A stretch of DNA of 64,000 nt from CANMXU01 sp052030545 (GCF_052030545.1 NZ_JBPDIH010000009.1:1-64000); one strand, 5' to 3'; shown: positions 55,301-63,891, counted from the stretch's first letter. Notes: generated from the letters alone by a model not told the origin. Made by a program: numbers and translations.

Positions 55301-55726
55301 GTTAAACGTTGAATAGCCCCAGTAAGAACCTAAGCCACGGATCGAAATTTCGTTTTGGCTACCTTTTAGGCGGTGACCAGAAGCACCAGAGACATTTTCA
55401 ATTACATCAGAAAGTGATAAACCGGGTAAATCACCAAAGTCGGCAGCAGCAATTGAATCGACAATAGCTGGGTTGTTTTTCTTTTCATTTAAAGAGCGAG
55501 TCATTGTGCCGCGCATACCGCGTACTTCAATAACTTCTATTTGACCGTCTTTGTTTTTTACTTCGATGGTACTAGCCGTTTTGTCTTGCTGCTGAACTTC
55601 AACCTCTGCTTCAGCTGCATATGCGGCAGTTGTAAGTGCTGTAAATAACGCGGTGCCAAAAAACATGGCTTTGCTATTAATACTTGTTTGTGTCCTAACC
55701 GCATGACTAATTTTGCTTAGTTTCAT
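52397..55726 (-). CDS. TonB-dependent receptor, probable alginate oligosaccharide transporter
   Basis: Outer-membrane receptor of 1109 aa. It has a Sec signal ending TAAYAAEA, a linker, then a plug domain (IEVIEVRGMRGTMTRSLNEKK, NEISIRGLGSYWGYSTFNG, VEGGTSGTIDV) and a 22-strand barrel with acidic, aromatic loops ending GVKAKF (C-terminal Phe). It lacks a STN secretin domain and belongs to the large Alteromonadales/Caulobacter-type carbohydrate receptor group. It heads the minus-strand alginate operon and is divergent from the GntR regulator. Confidence 0.92.
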   Translation of the reverse strand: MKLSKISHAVRTQTSINSKAMFFGTALFTALTTAAYAAEAEVEVQQQDKTASTIEVKNKDGQIEVIEVRGMRGTMTRSLNEKKNNPAIVDSIAAADFGDLPGLSLSDVIENVSGASGHRLKGSQNEISIRGLGSYWGYSTFNGRTITNAGPGRAVNFKKFPSSLVDKVTIYKSQQANLVEGGTSGTIDVNSLRAVDYGKSETTIEAQAAYNDYYTQADNQSPWGNEFKLSTVQNFETDALGDMGFSFGYVQSNSANPEENYGTSSTLAACSFRAADGSPLITTDGGTTLDPQERCGDRDMSNGVPENDTMVSPGRSNDLVTLGPNANPDHFGENGADHLAKFDPDSIFFIPDDSYWRTGHDEDERRNIVGTFQWVPNDKWDINIDYASSRLEYTEQRMELAQERAKNLNPETLIIDSRGNLLYEEGEGKLTLQGENRNQIDEYDGYGINVEFFANDNLSFAVDASYSKSYRYRLRQRAKFRHESTTAYSLDSRGDVPKLYIGDNEAIENANFYYQNVGGELVRNEAYQGAAFDVSDMASFVGSDGGAYLEYGRENDEREDDVWALEFSSQYEFDDYEVVSSIEVGVRHSREHLYDYSEIQTAFNVDDGSRRPLDDNWNSDDHVDRDGANNDFDSLYPEEHAEVTARAMTCGDNGHSLEGFHSAAGGAGDASNFLTFDSKCVIGAYLGQVGFLTEEGNNPDVGFYDIGEDPDKRSGQLKDVREEVTAIYAMANIDTELFDLPVTGNIGVRYVETKTNSKSWGERAILTQTFAEDDPATEDIDEEGQEIWEYSEETARLSLKDEYTEVLPSMNLTFHLTDEWLLRTAAYRSMSRFPMNAMSAGQTLTDCDSAAASEENECGAYDDALAEGSAQGNMMKPYTADNYDLSLEWYPSLDMAITLAGYWKNFNGGTTRVTEYRVPTVTTILADGTTSVGPYSQAIPYSANQVSDEDSTIKGFELTFQKHFTELPGVLSGLGVQGAWNHAISDFNSEEPANWGISPDANLFGFSKNVASGSIYWEGDDLTMRLMYKYRSRYFQPNNLPFPHKGNRWVEDSDYLDAAIKYKINSNFSVSLKALNLLEEAQVQTRGPGTISDYSYSGRKLFLGVKAKF

Positions 55727-55825
55727 TGTTATGCCCCGATTCTTTTATAATTTTTGTGCATCTGGCGTGCAGACGTAATTATTTGTAATTATGAACGAGT
55801 TAAATTTAACCAATAGTGCGATATT

Positions 55826-55910
55826 TTGTCAACCACTTTTTATTACCAATTATTTGTCTTGCGTTATTTATTGGTAATATGCTAGTTTCAATGGTCAGAA
55901 CGATTGGTAA
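55826..55910. promoter_or_regulatory. Candidate GntR operators in the receptor-regulator intergenic region
   Basis: TTGTCAACCA (55826-55835), then ATTACCAAT (55842-55850) and its inverse ATTGGTAAT (55870-55878) with a 19-bp spacer, and ATTGGTAA at 55903. TTGGT-nn-ACCAA half-sites are the known target type of E. coli UxuR/ExuR, FadR-subfamily uronate regulators. The sites lie between the divergent TonB-dependent receptor and regulator genes. Confidence 0.6.
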
Positions 55911-56037
55911 AGTTTTTTATAGCAAATATAAGGTGTTCTTACAATTGTACAGTTAATTGTTTTTGCCTTAGAATCGATAAATCGTTATGATGCCTTTACT
56001 AAAATGTAAAAAATGGTTTAACAAAGAAGGATTGGAT

Positions 56038-56778
56038 ATGGGCAACCGCAGGTTGTTTTGGCACATCGTTGACAAAATTGAAGCATTGATCAATTCAGGT
56101 GTTTATTCACCTGGTAGTCGTTTGCCGCCAGAACGCGAATTAGCTGAAACCCTTAATGTTAGTAGACCTACAGTACGTGAAGCTATTATCGCACTTGAAG
56201 TGCGCGGACGTGTAGAAGTGAAAACTGGCTCAGGTGTATATGTACTTGAATTGGATGACCAAGCACATAACCAAACTAAAATTAATGCCTTTGAAGTGAC
56301 TCAAGCACGTGCATTGATTGAAGGTGAGGTGGCTGCTATTGCTGCAACGTCAATTACTGAAGAAGAGCTCGAGCGACTAAACAATACACTGATTAGTATG
56401 GAAAATGGTGTCAATGTTGAAGAAGCCGATGAAGAGTTTCATCGGGTAATTTGTCAAGCAACGCGTAATAGTGCGATGGTTTTGTCAGTAGAAAATTTAT
56501 GGAAACTACGTTCATCAACGCCTGAAATTGTTGAAGATTATAATAGCGTATGTAGCATGGATAATTCTAAAACGCTTGCTGAACATAGAGCGATTTATCA
56601 AGCGCTAAAATCGGGCAACGCGACCAAAGCACGTAAAGCAATGCACAACCATTTTAATCGTTTAATCAATGCGTTATTTGATGCTGTTGAAACGCGTGCT
56701 CTTGAAGAAATAAAACGTAAGAATAGCGAAAAGCGCGGCCTTTATTCAATTCCAAACGTAACGTTAGACCAAGTCTAA
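56038..56778 (+). CDS. FadR-subfamily GntR transcriptional regulator of the alginate locus
   Basis: A 246-aa regulator. The N-terminal winged helix contains PGSRLPPERELAETLNVSRPTVREAI and RGRVEVKTGSGVYV. The C-terminal FCD domain has the metal-site Asp/His pattern (EEFHRVICQATRNSAM, LAEHRAIYQALKSGNATKARKAMHNHF). I chose the ATG at 56038, six bases after AAGGA. A longer frame from 55987 is less likely. It resembles UxuR/ExuR-type repressors and is divergent from the lyase operon, so it probably represses it until KDG or a related acid is bound. Confidence 0.9.
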   Translation: MGNRRLFWHIVDKIEALINSGVYSPGSRLPPERELAETLNVSRPTVREAIIALEVRGRVEVKTGSGVYVLELDDQAHNQTKINAFEVTQARALIEGEVAAIAATSITEEELERLNNTLISMENGVNVEEADEEFHRVICQATRNSAMVLSVENLWKLRSSTPEIVEDYNSVCSMDNSKTLAEHRAIYQALKSGNATKARKAMHNHFNRLINALFDAVETRALEEIKRKNSEKRGLYSIPNVTLDQV

Positions 56779-57150
56779 TTCCCGCATAAGCGTTATCTGA
56801 AGTTAAAATCGGATAACGCGTTCTATATTCTATTTAGCATCCCATCGTATTAGCCTCCTAAACACTATTTTTCTAGCCAAATCATCACTGCCATACTTGC
56901 CCTAGATAATTAACTTTAAAGCGTAGAATGCTGTTGTGCGCGCCTATTAAAACTCATGTTTTACCTCGCAGTTAGTGCCGACGCACGCCTATGTCAATGT
57001 CACTGATATTAACTCGTCACTGGGGTGCTGCATTGAAGGGCGGAGTATCAGGAGTGGAGAGTCAAGCGTTGAATATTAGCACTAAGGGCTTAGTGGTTGT
57101 GACGAAGTGCTTTTCATCGTCATTAATTGAGATCTTGAAAAAAAGGTATA
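56779..57150. other. Intergenic stretch with a weak hairpin
   Basis: Between the regulator and the terminator of the reductase gene. GCGTTATC (56790) and GATAACGC (56812) can pair just after the regulator stop, without a T-run. A 65-codon plus-strand frame at 56991 has no ribosome site and runs through the terminator. Nothing else is recognised. Confidence 0.5.
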
Positions 57151-57180
57151 AAAAAAGCCTTTCAAATGAAAGGCTTTTTA
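57151..57180. terminator. Bidirectional terminator downstream of the reductase gene
   Basis: AAAAAGCCTTTC pairs with GAAAGGCTTTTT around an AAAT loop. The minus-strand form, which follows the reductase gene, has a clean T-run. Confidence 0.92.
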
Positions 57181-57214
57181 GTCAGTAGGACTGCAGTCCC
57201 ATCAAGGTGCAGTA

Positions 57215-58093
57215 TTACTTCTCTAGCTTAAGGAAATAATCGAATATTTCCGGAACATTGCCATGACCCATCCCTGCATCAAATGCAGCTTGTAGGTTAG
57301 CTGATGTGCCTTCTGCGATTTGAGCTCTAGTGCCTAAATCACTTACCATTTGTAGGAAGTAGCCTAAATCTTTATTGGCATTACCAATTGAGAAGCCTAA
57401 GTCACTTACGCCATCTACTGCGTAGTTTTTACAAAACTGCATGAAAGGTGAGTTAGAAGGGCCTGTCGACATAATGTCAAAAAGTTGTTGGCGATCTACG
57501 CCGGCAAGCTCGGCAACAGCAAAGGCTTGAGACATGGCGGTAACTGTGGTCATGCCCATAAAGTTGTTGATCAATTTAGTTGTATGGCCAGCGCCTAAAG
57601 CTCCTAAATTAAATACGTTTTCACCTTGTAGCTCTAAAATTGGCTTAACTTTTTCAAACGTTTCGGCATCACCAGAAGCCATAATATTAAGTAAACCGTC
57701 TTTTGCGTGAGCAGGAGTACGGCCTAATGGCGCGTCAATCATGCCAGCACCTTTTTTGGCAAGGTCGGCACCAATTTTACGGGTTGATGCTGGAATTGAG
57801 GTACCAAAATCAACTAATACTGCGCCTTCTTTAATACCGGCTAAAATGCCGTCTTCAGCATAAATAACTTTTTCTACAATGGCTGATGTAGTAAGGCAAA
57901 GCATCACGATATCACTTGCGGCTGCAAGTTCAGCTGCTGATTTTGCTTCAGTCGCACCACGTGCAACAACAGCAGCAACAGCATCTTTGTTAAGGTCCAT
58001 TACAATTGGTTCAAAACCTTTCTTTTGCAGGTTTTCTACCATGTTGCTGCCCATAAGGCCAAGGCCAATGAAACCGATGACAGGTTTTGTCAT
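57215..58093 (-). CDS. Beta-hydroxyacid dehydrogenase, probable DEH reductase
   Basis: NAD(P)-dependent reductase of 292 aa in the 3-hydroxyisobutyrate/tartronate semialdehyde family. It has the Rossmann start GFIGLGLMGSNMVENL, the substrate motif DAPLGRTPAHAKDG, the catalytic Lys region GAGHTTKLINNFMG and the cofactor-binding SIGNANKDLGYF near the end. Marine alginate degraders use a member of this family to reduce DEH to 2-keto-3-deoxygluconate, the one step otherwise missing from this locus. A role on tartronate semialdehyde is an alternative. It has its own terminator and shares a long operator-rich upstream region with pgi. Confidence 0.87.
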   Translation of the reverse strand: MTKPVIGFIGLGLMGSNMVENLQKKGFEPIVMDLNKDAVAAVVARGATEAKSAAELAAASDIVMLCLTTSAIVEKVIYAEDGILAGIKEGAVLVDFGTSIPASTRKIGADLAKKGAGMIDAPLGRTPAHAKDGLLNIMASGDAETFEKVKPILELQGENVFNLGALGAGHTTKLINNFMGMTTVTAMSQAFAVAELAGVDRQQLFDIMSTGPSNSPFMQFCKNYAVDGVSDLGFSIGNANKDLGYFLQMVSDLGTRAQIAEGTSANLQAAFDAGMGHGNVPEIFDYFLKLEK

Positions 58094-58764
58094 ATCTAAC
58101 TCCTACACAATTGGTGTTTATTGTATCTGGCAGTGATTTTAATTCACTTGTTGCTCAGATTGATGCCTGATATAAGTAACCAGTTGAACTAAACCTTATA
58201 AATTTCCTTTCACAGGAAAGTCCAGTTCAACCAGCAACCCAATATCTTCAATGTTAATAAATGGATTACTCTATTTATTGGTTCTATTTTTATTAAGATA
58301 ATTACCACGGTGCTGACCAATAATTTTTGAACTTAACCTTGATACGTATTGGTCAAACGATTTTTAATGAACCAGAAGAGCAATGTTTGACTAATTCTTG
58401 GTCTTGTTTTTCTGGTTTTACTAATCGAGTACTAATTATTCTTAATTTTAAGTAACGATTGAATACTAACCAGTGGTAATTGAATTGTCAACCAATTATC
58501 TGTAAATTATATTACCAATATGGTTTCTTGGTTATTTCAGTTGTAGAGACGATAAAACTGCGTGCGTAAAAAGCTAATGGTGAACGCTTAATTAAAGCGT
58601 CAATAAAGTAGGCTAAAATTTGCATAGATTAGTTTTTATACGCCGCAAAATAATTGGTAATTTGTAAGATATAAATGTTCTTAGTGCGCGCTTGGTTTTG
58701 CTATATAGTAAAACAGCTGCATCTTAACGTATGATTTTTAGTTAAATTCTTTTAAGGAAATTAA
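58094..58764. promoter_or_regulatory. Long divergent control region rich in ACCAA/TTGGT half-sites
   Basis: A 671-bp non-coding stretch between the reductase and pgi. It holds TTGTCAACCA (58485-58494, same core as at 55826, here as ATTGTCAACCAAT), perfect ATTACCAAT (58511-58519) and ATTGGTAAT (58653-58661), and further TTGGTCA, TGACCAA, TTGGTC and ACCAGTGGTAA half-sites around 58275-58480. No open frame or RNA fold is recognised. It is likely a multi-site control region for the alginate GntR regulator. Confidence 0.6.
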
Positions 58765-60417
58765 ATGACTTCTCGAGTTTCTCTCCCTAGTTGGCAAGCA
58801 TTACAAACACATGCTAAAGAAATGAAAAGTCAGCACATGAATGACTTATTTGCTGCTGACACCTCCCGGTTTGACAAGTTTTCTGTGCAGTTACCTGCGA
58901 TGCTTTTAGATTACTCGAAGAATTTAGTCACTGCAGATACGATGGAAAAATTGATCACCTTGGCCAAAGAGTGCGATGTTGAATCATGGCGCGAGAAAAT
59001 GTTTTCTGGTGAACAAATCAATAAGACTGAAGATCGTGCTGTATTGCATACTGCGTTGCGTAATCGTGAACAAACGCCTATTTACCTTGATGGTGAAAAT
59101 ATTAGTGACTGCGTTGAAGCGGCACTAACAAAAATGAAGGCTTTTACTGAGCAAGTTCGCCAAGGTAAGTGGAAAGGTTATTCAGGCAAGCGCATTACTG
59201 ATATTGTTAATATTGGTGTTGGTGGCTCAAATTTAGGCCCGCAAATGGTGACCGAAGCATTAAAACCATACAGTGACGACAGTATTAATGTTCATTACGT
59301 TTCTAATGTTGACGGTACTCAAATTGCTAATGTATTGCGTCCGTTAAATCCTGAAAAAGTTCTTTTTATTGTTTCAAGTAAAACCTTTACCACCGCAGAA
59401 ACCATGACCAATGCCAAAACTGCAGTGAAATGGTTAACGTCGGCGTCGTTTGACCAAACCTCAGTGGCCAAACATTTTGTTGCGGTTACCGCCAATAAAG
59501 AGAATGCCGTCGCATTTGGTATTGATGAAGACAATATTTTTGATATGTGGGATTGGGTTGGTGGTCGCTTCTCTTTATGGTCTGCTATTGGTTTGCCAAT
59601 TGCGTTAGATCTGGGTTTTGAAAAATTTATTGAGTTGCTTGAAGGTGCTCATGATATTGACAAACATTTTTGTGAAACTGAATTAGAAAATAATGCGCCA
59701 GTGATTTTAGCGCTACTAAGCTTATGGAATTGCACCTTTTTAGGTGCGCAATCACAAGCTATTTTACCTTATGATCAGTCGTTACACATGTTGTCTGCCT
59801 ATTTACAACAAGCCGAAATGGAAAGTAATGGTAAGTCGGTTTCATGGCATGGTGAGGAAATTTCGTATCCTACCGTTCCATCAATTTGGGGTGAACTTGG
59901 CATTAATGGTCAACATGCGTTTTATCAATATTTGCATCAGAGCAATAACGTTGTTCCAGCTGACTTTATTGGCTCAGTTGAAAGTGTTACACCGGTACAA
60001 GGTCACCATGAAACGTTAATGGCGAACTTTTTTGCGCAAACACAAGCATTAATGGCGGGTGTTAACGAAGAACAAGTGCGTGTTGATCTTACGGTAAAAG
60101 GGCGCAGTAAAAGCTATATTGACAAAGTGGCGCCACACAAAGTGCACAAAGGTAATCGGCCAACAAATTCAATATTAATGACCCGTATTTCACCTAGATC
60201 TATAGGCAGTTTGATTGCTTTATACGAGCACAAAATTTTTGTCCAAGGTGTGTTATTGCAAATTTGTTCATTTGATCAGTGGGGCGTTGAATTGGGCAAA
60301 GGCTTAGCCAATGAAATTCAGGCTGAGTTAGAGTCTGAAGAAAATATTCGACCGCACGATAGCTCTACGACAGGCTTAATCAATTTTTACAAGAGCACCT
60401 TAAATAAAGCCGATTAG
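58765..60417 (+). CDS. pgi: Glucose-6-phosphate isomerase
   Basis: Cytoplasmic isomerase of 550 aa converting fructose 6-phosphate and glucose 6-phosphate. Family motifs VNIGVGGSNLGPQMV, the GGRFSLWSAIGLP signature, HEHG-type catalytic segment GHHETLMANFF and the C-terminal ELGKGLANEI are all present. AAGGA precedes the ATG. Its position next to the alginate genes, with control sites upstream, fits a gluconeogenic need when growing on alginate. Confidence 0.95.
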   Translation: MTSRVSLPSWQALQTHAKEMKSQHMNDLFAADTSRFDKFSVQLPAMLLDYSKNLVTADTMEKLITLAKECDVESWREKMFSGEQINKTEDRAVLHTALRNREQTPIYLDGENISDCVEAALTKMKAFTEQVRQGKWKGYSGKRITDIVNIGVGGSNLGPQMVTEALKPYSDDSINVHYVSNVDGTQIANVLRPLNPEKVLFIVSSKTFTTAETMTNAKTAVKWLTSASFDQTSVAKHFVAVTANKENAVAFGIDEDNIFDMWDWVGGRFSLWSAIGLPIALDLGFEKFIELLEGAHDIDKHFCETELENNAPVILALLSLWNCTFLGAQSQAILPYDQSLHMLSAYLQQAEMESNGKSVSWHGEEISYPTVPSIWGELGINGQHAFYQYLHQSNNVVPADFIGSVESVTPVQGHHETLMANFFAQTQALMAGVNEEQVRVDLTVKGRSKSYIDKVAPHKVHKGNRPTNSILMTRISPRSIGSLIALYEHKIFVQGVLLQICSFDQWGVELGKGLANEIQAELESEENIRPHDSSTTGLINFYKSTLNKAD

Positions 60418-60479
60418 TGCGCTTGTGTTAAACGGTGAAAACTCAACGCAAAGATAAAACGCTCTAGCATAAAAATCGC

Positions 60480-60521
60480 AATAGGCTGATTGATAATTAA
60501 TATCAATCAGCCTATTTTTTT
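60480..60521 (+). terminator. Rho-independent terminator of pgi
   Basis: AATAGGCTGATTGATA and TATCAATCAGCCTATT form a 16-base stem around ATTAA, followed by a T-run. Confidence 0.93.
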
Positions 60522-60752
60522 GTCATTTATTATCAGTTAAAAATATGAATTTTTTATGACCTAATGCGATGGAATTCTCGCTAGCCATTGCTTTTGCTCG
60601 CTTATGTTTTTTGGTTATTTGTAAGCGTAACTTAACTGTAAAAATATTTTAATAATTGTCTGGTAATGGGGGTGAAATCTGGTAATCTCTTAGCTCCAAA
60701 TTTTTCAAAGACGAGCAATTCGTGATGAGAAAAGATTGGCTAGATAATTTAA

Positions 60753-60761
60753 TTATCCACA
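60753..60761 (+). promoter_or_regulatory. DnaA box TTATCCACA (1)
   Basis: Perfect match to the high-affinity DnaA recognition sequence, immediately upstream of an AT-rich block and about 290 bp before polA. Confidence 0.65.
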
Positions 60762-60896
60762 AAAAATAAAAATAAAAATATTGTACGTTAAAAGGACTTT
60801 TGACTTACCTTTTGCAGTTATATCAATACTTTAAATATGGTTAGCTATATCGACAACTCTGTCTTTATGGCATATTTCTCGTGCTTGTGCACAAAC

Positions 60897-60905
60897 TTAT
60901 CCACA
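60897..60905 (+). promoter_or_regulatory. DnaA box TTATCCACA (2)
   Basis: Second perfect DnaA box, in the same orientation, 144 bp after the first and about 147 bp before the chosen polA start. Confidence 0.65.
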
Positions 60906-61051
60906 GAAAGCTGGCTATTTCTTGCTCATATTCTTCATTAACTAATTTTGCTGATGGAAAACTATCTGTCAAAGGAATACTAATACACAGTAGAGAGATG
61001 GCAGTGAATGTGGCATGCTTAGCCCACGTTAATTTTAGTTATAAAAACACC

Positions 61052-63808
61052 ATGACAACTTCTGCTTTATCGCCACTCATTTTAGTTGATGGCTCATCAT
61101 ATCTTTTTCGCGCTTATCACGTTCCTTACTTACAAGCTTTGTCTACATCATCGGGGCAACCAACAGGGGCAATAACGGGTGTATTGAATATGATCCGAAG
61201 TCTTAAAAAAGACTATCCAAATGGCAATATCGTGGTGGTGTTTGATGCAAAAGGTAAAACTTTCCGCAACGATTTGTACCCAGAATACAAAGCTAATCGC
61301 CCACCAATGCCAGACGATTTACGCACGCAAATTGCTCCGCTTCACCAAATAATTGCTGCGATGGGCTTACCTTTATTGGTTATTGAAGGGGTTGAGGCAG
61401 ACGATGTTATTGGAACGTTAGCAAAACAAGCAAGCGATAAAGGCATTGAAACGGTGATTTCAACCGGCGATAAAGATATGGCGCAGTTAGTTAATGAACA
61501 TGTTCGACTAATTAATACCATGACCAATGTTGAATTAGACGAAGCAGGGGTTATTGAAAAGTTTGGTGTGCGCGCCGATCAAATTATCGACTATCTTGCC
61601 TTAATGGGTGACAAGGTTGATAACATTCCTGGCGTGGTTAAATGTGGACCTAAAACCGCTGTTAAATGGTTAACGGAACATGGCACTTTAGACGAGGTTA
61701 TCGCCAATGCCGACAAAGTTAAAGGTAAAATTGGTGAAAATCTGCGTGAGGCACTTGAACAGTTACCCTTGTCGTATGAATTAGCAACCATAAAACTCGA
61801 TGTTGAATTAGAACAAGAAGCTTGTCAGTTGCAACCTGCCGAACCCGATACAGACGCCCTAAAAGCGCTTTATCAAGAATACGAATTAAAACGTTTATTG
61901 GCAGACCTTAATAGCACGAAAGAAAGCAATACCAGTTCAGCAAGTGCAGATGTCAATCATGATGACGGTCAAATGGATGTGACAAAAAGCGATATTAGCG
62001 CAGAGTATCAAACCATTTTAGACAAAGAAGCGTTTGAGCAATTGTTAACACAGCTTAAAGAGGCAGAGTATTTTGCTTTTGATACGGAAACAACCAGCTT
62101 AGATTATAAAAAAGCTGAGCTTGTTGGTTTATCTTTTTGCGCTGAAGCCGGCAAAGCCAGTTATTTACCTGTCGCTCATGATTATGTTGGCGCGCCAGAG
62201 CAGCTTGACCGAGACTGGGTATTAACACAATTAAAGCCGATCCTTGAAAGTAAAAGCCAACATAAAGTAGGACAAAACCTTAAATATGACGCCAATGTGT
62301 TAGCCAACTATGATATTAAATTACAAGGTATTGCGTTTGATACTATGCTGGAGTCGTATTGTTTTAATAGTGTTGCGACGCGACATAATATGGACGCTTT
62401 GGCTGAAAAGTACTTAGATTATAAAACGGTACATTTTGAAGAAATCGCGGGCAAGGGCGCGAAACAATTAACCTTTGATCAAATTGAATTGGACAAGGCG
62501 AGCCATTATGCGGCAGAAGACGCTGATATCACCTTGCGCCTGCACCAAGCGATTTATCCGCAACTGGCTAAATTGTCAGGTCAATTATCGGTATTTAACG
62601 ACATTGAGATGCCATTATTGTCGGTGCTTGCCCGCATGGAACAACATGGGGTTTTAATTGACAGCGACTTACTTGGCCAACAAAGCCAGTACATCGGCAC
62701 ACGTTTGTCTGAGTTAGAAATTGAAGCGCACAATATTGCCGGTCAAAGCTTTAATTTGTCGTCACCTAAACAGCTGCAAAAAATACTCTTTGAAGATCTT
62801 AAAATTCCGGTCATCAAAAAAACACCTAAAGGTGCTCCTTCTACCGCAGAAGAAGTATTGCAAGAGCTAGCGTTAGATTATCCACTGCCAAAAATCATTC
62901 TGGAAAATCGTGGCTTAAGTAAACTTAAGTCGACCTATACAGATAAATTGCCGCTAATGGTTAATGCCGACTCAGGGCGTGTACATACCTCTTATCATCA
63001 AGCCGTAACGGCGACTGGGCGATTATCATCAACGGATCCAAACTTACAGAATATCCCGATTCGCAGTGAAGAAGGGCGGAAAATTCGTGAAGCCTTTATT
63101 GCACCGCCTGAGCATAAAATAGTTGCCATTGATTATTCACAAATTGAACTACGCATTATGGCGCACCTGTCTGATGATGTTGGCCTAGTTAGCGCGTTTT
63201 CTGAAAATCGTGATATTCACCAAGCAACAGCAAGTGAAATTTTCTCGGTGTCGTTAGACGACGTGACCAGTGATCAACGTCGCAGTGCAAAAGCGATTAA
63301 CTTCGGTTTGATTTATGGTATGTCAGCGTTTGGTTTAGCAAAACAATTAGGCATTGGCCGAGCCCAAGCGCAAGATTACATGAATAAGTATTTTGAACGT
63401 TATCCTGGCGTGCTTACTTACATGGAAGAAACGCGAGAAAAAGCTACCGAGCAAGGTTATGTCGAAACACTCTTTGGTCGTCGCTTATACTTACCTGATA
63501 TCAAAGCTAAAAACCAAATGCGTAAAAAAGGCGCCGAGCGCGCTGCGATTAATGCACCTATGCAAGGCACTGCCGCAGACATCATCAAAAAAGCGATGTT
63601 GGCAGTGGATCAATGGTTAGTCGAAGAAAATGACCCGCGTATCAAAATGACCATGCAAGTGCACGATGAACTTATTTTTGAAATTCATCAAGACATTGCC
63701 GAACAAACTACGGCCAAGTTAGTTGAGATCATGAATAATGCCGTTGAGCTTAAAGTGCCATTAATTGCTGAAGCGGGTATTGGTGATAACTGGGAGCAGG
63801 CACATTAG
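61052..63808 (+). CDS. polA: DNA polymerase I
   Basis: Repair and Okazaki-fragment polymerase of 918 aa. It has an N-terminal 5'-3' exonuclease (LILVDGSSYLFRAYH, GVEADDVIGTLA, TGDKDMAQLV, LMGDKVDNIPGV), a central 3'-5' exonuclease with intact acidic residues (YFAFDTETTSLD, GQNLKYDANVLANY, YAAEDADITLRL), and the A-family polymerase: DYSQIELRIMAHLSDD, the O-helix RRSAKAINFGLIYGMSAFGLA, and the final VHDELIFE. I chose the ATG at 61052, which gives a start like MTTSALSPLILVDGSS matching E. coli PolA. The open frame begins at 60881, adding residues without family similarity, although the chosen ATG has no clear ribosome site. Confidence 0.93.
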   Translation: MTTSALSPLILVDGSSYLFRAYHVPYLQALSTSSGQPTGAITGVLNMIRSLKKDYPNGNIVVVFDAKGKTFRNDLYPEYKANRPPMPDDLRTQIAPLHQIIAAMGLPLLVIEGVEADDVIGTLAKQASDKGIETVISTGDKDMAQLVNEHVRLINTMTNVELDEAGVIEKFGVRADQIIDYLALMGDKVDNIPGVVKCGPKTAVKWLTEHGTLDEVIANADKVKGKIGENLREALEQLPLSYELATIKLDVELEQEACQLQPAEPDTDALKALYQEYELKRLLADLNSTKESNTSSASADVNHDDGQMDVTKSDISAEYQTILDKEAFEQLLTQLKEAEYFAFDTETTSLDYKKAELVGLSFCAEAGKASYLPVAHDYVGAPEQLDRDWVLTQLKPILESKSQHKVGQNLKYDANVLANYDIKLQGIAFDTMLESYCFNSVATRHNMDALAEKYLDYKTVHFEEIAGKGAKQLTFDQIELDKASHYAAEDADITLRLHQAIYPQLAKLSGQLSVFNDIEMPLLSVLARMEQHGVLIDSDLLGQQSQYIGTRLSELEIEAHNIAGQSFNLSSPKQLQKILFEDLKIPVIKKTPKGAPSTAEEVLQELALDYPLPKIILENRGLSKLKSTYTDKLPLMVNADSGRVHTSYHQAVTATGRLSSTDPNLQNIPIRSEEGRKIREAFIAPPEHKIVAIDYSQIELRIMAHLSDDVGLVSAFSENRDIHQATASEIFSVSLDDVTSDQRRSAKAINFGLIYGMSAFGLAKQLGIGRAQAQDYMNKYFERYPGVLTYMEETREKATEQGYVETLFGRRLYLPDIKAKNQMRKKGAERAAINAPMQGTAADIIKKAMLAVDQWLVEENDPRIKMTMQVHDELIFEIHQDIAEQTTAKLVEIMNNAVELKVPLIAEAGIGDNWEQAH

Positions 63809-63863
63809 TTTGGTCTGACCTCATAATTGAAATTTTAATTCATAAATTTGATTAAAATTATAC

Positions 63864-63891
63864 GAAAAGGCTCTTTTTTGAGCCTTTTTTT
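63864..63891 (+). terminator. Rho-independent terminator of polA
   Basis: AAAAGGCTC and GAGCCTTTT form a nine-base stem around a TTTTTT loop with a T-run after it. Confidence 0.9.

Larger units (their letters stand above)
60522..61051 (+). promoter_or_regulatory. Long AT-rich polA leader with two DnaA boxes
   Basis: About 530 bp without a supported gene. An AT-rich block (AAAAAATAAAAATAAAAATA, 60761 onward) follows a perfect DnaA box. The open frame to 60881 (GTG) is an upstream extension of polA that has no family similarity and runs over the second box. Confidence 0.5.

Noticed and set aside
56991..57188. 65-codon plus-strand open frame
   Set aside because: No ribosome site, and the last codons are the inverted repeat of a strong terminator.
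57380..57388. ATTACCAAT inside the reductase gene as a regulator site
   Set aside because: It lies within coding sequence far from a promoter. Recorded as a likely chance copy and as background for the operator proposal.
60881..61051. N-terminal extension of polA
   Set aside because: The added 57 residues have no similarity to PolA and cover a DnaA box. The internal ATG gives the normal family start.
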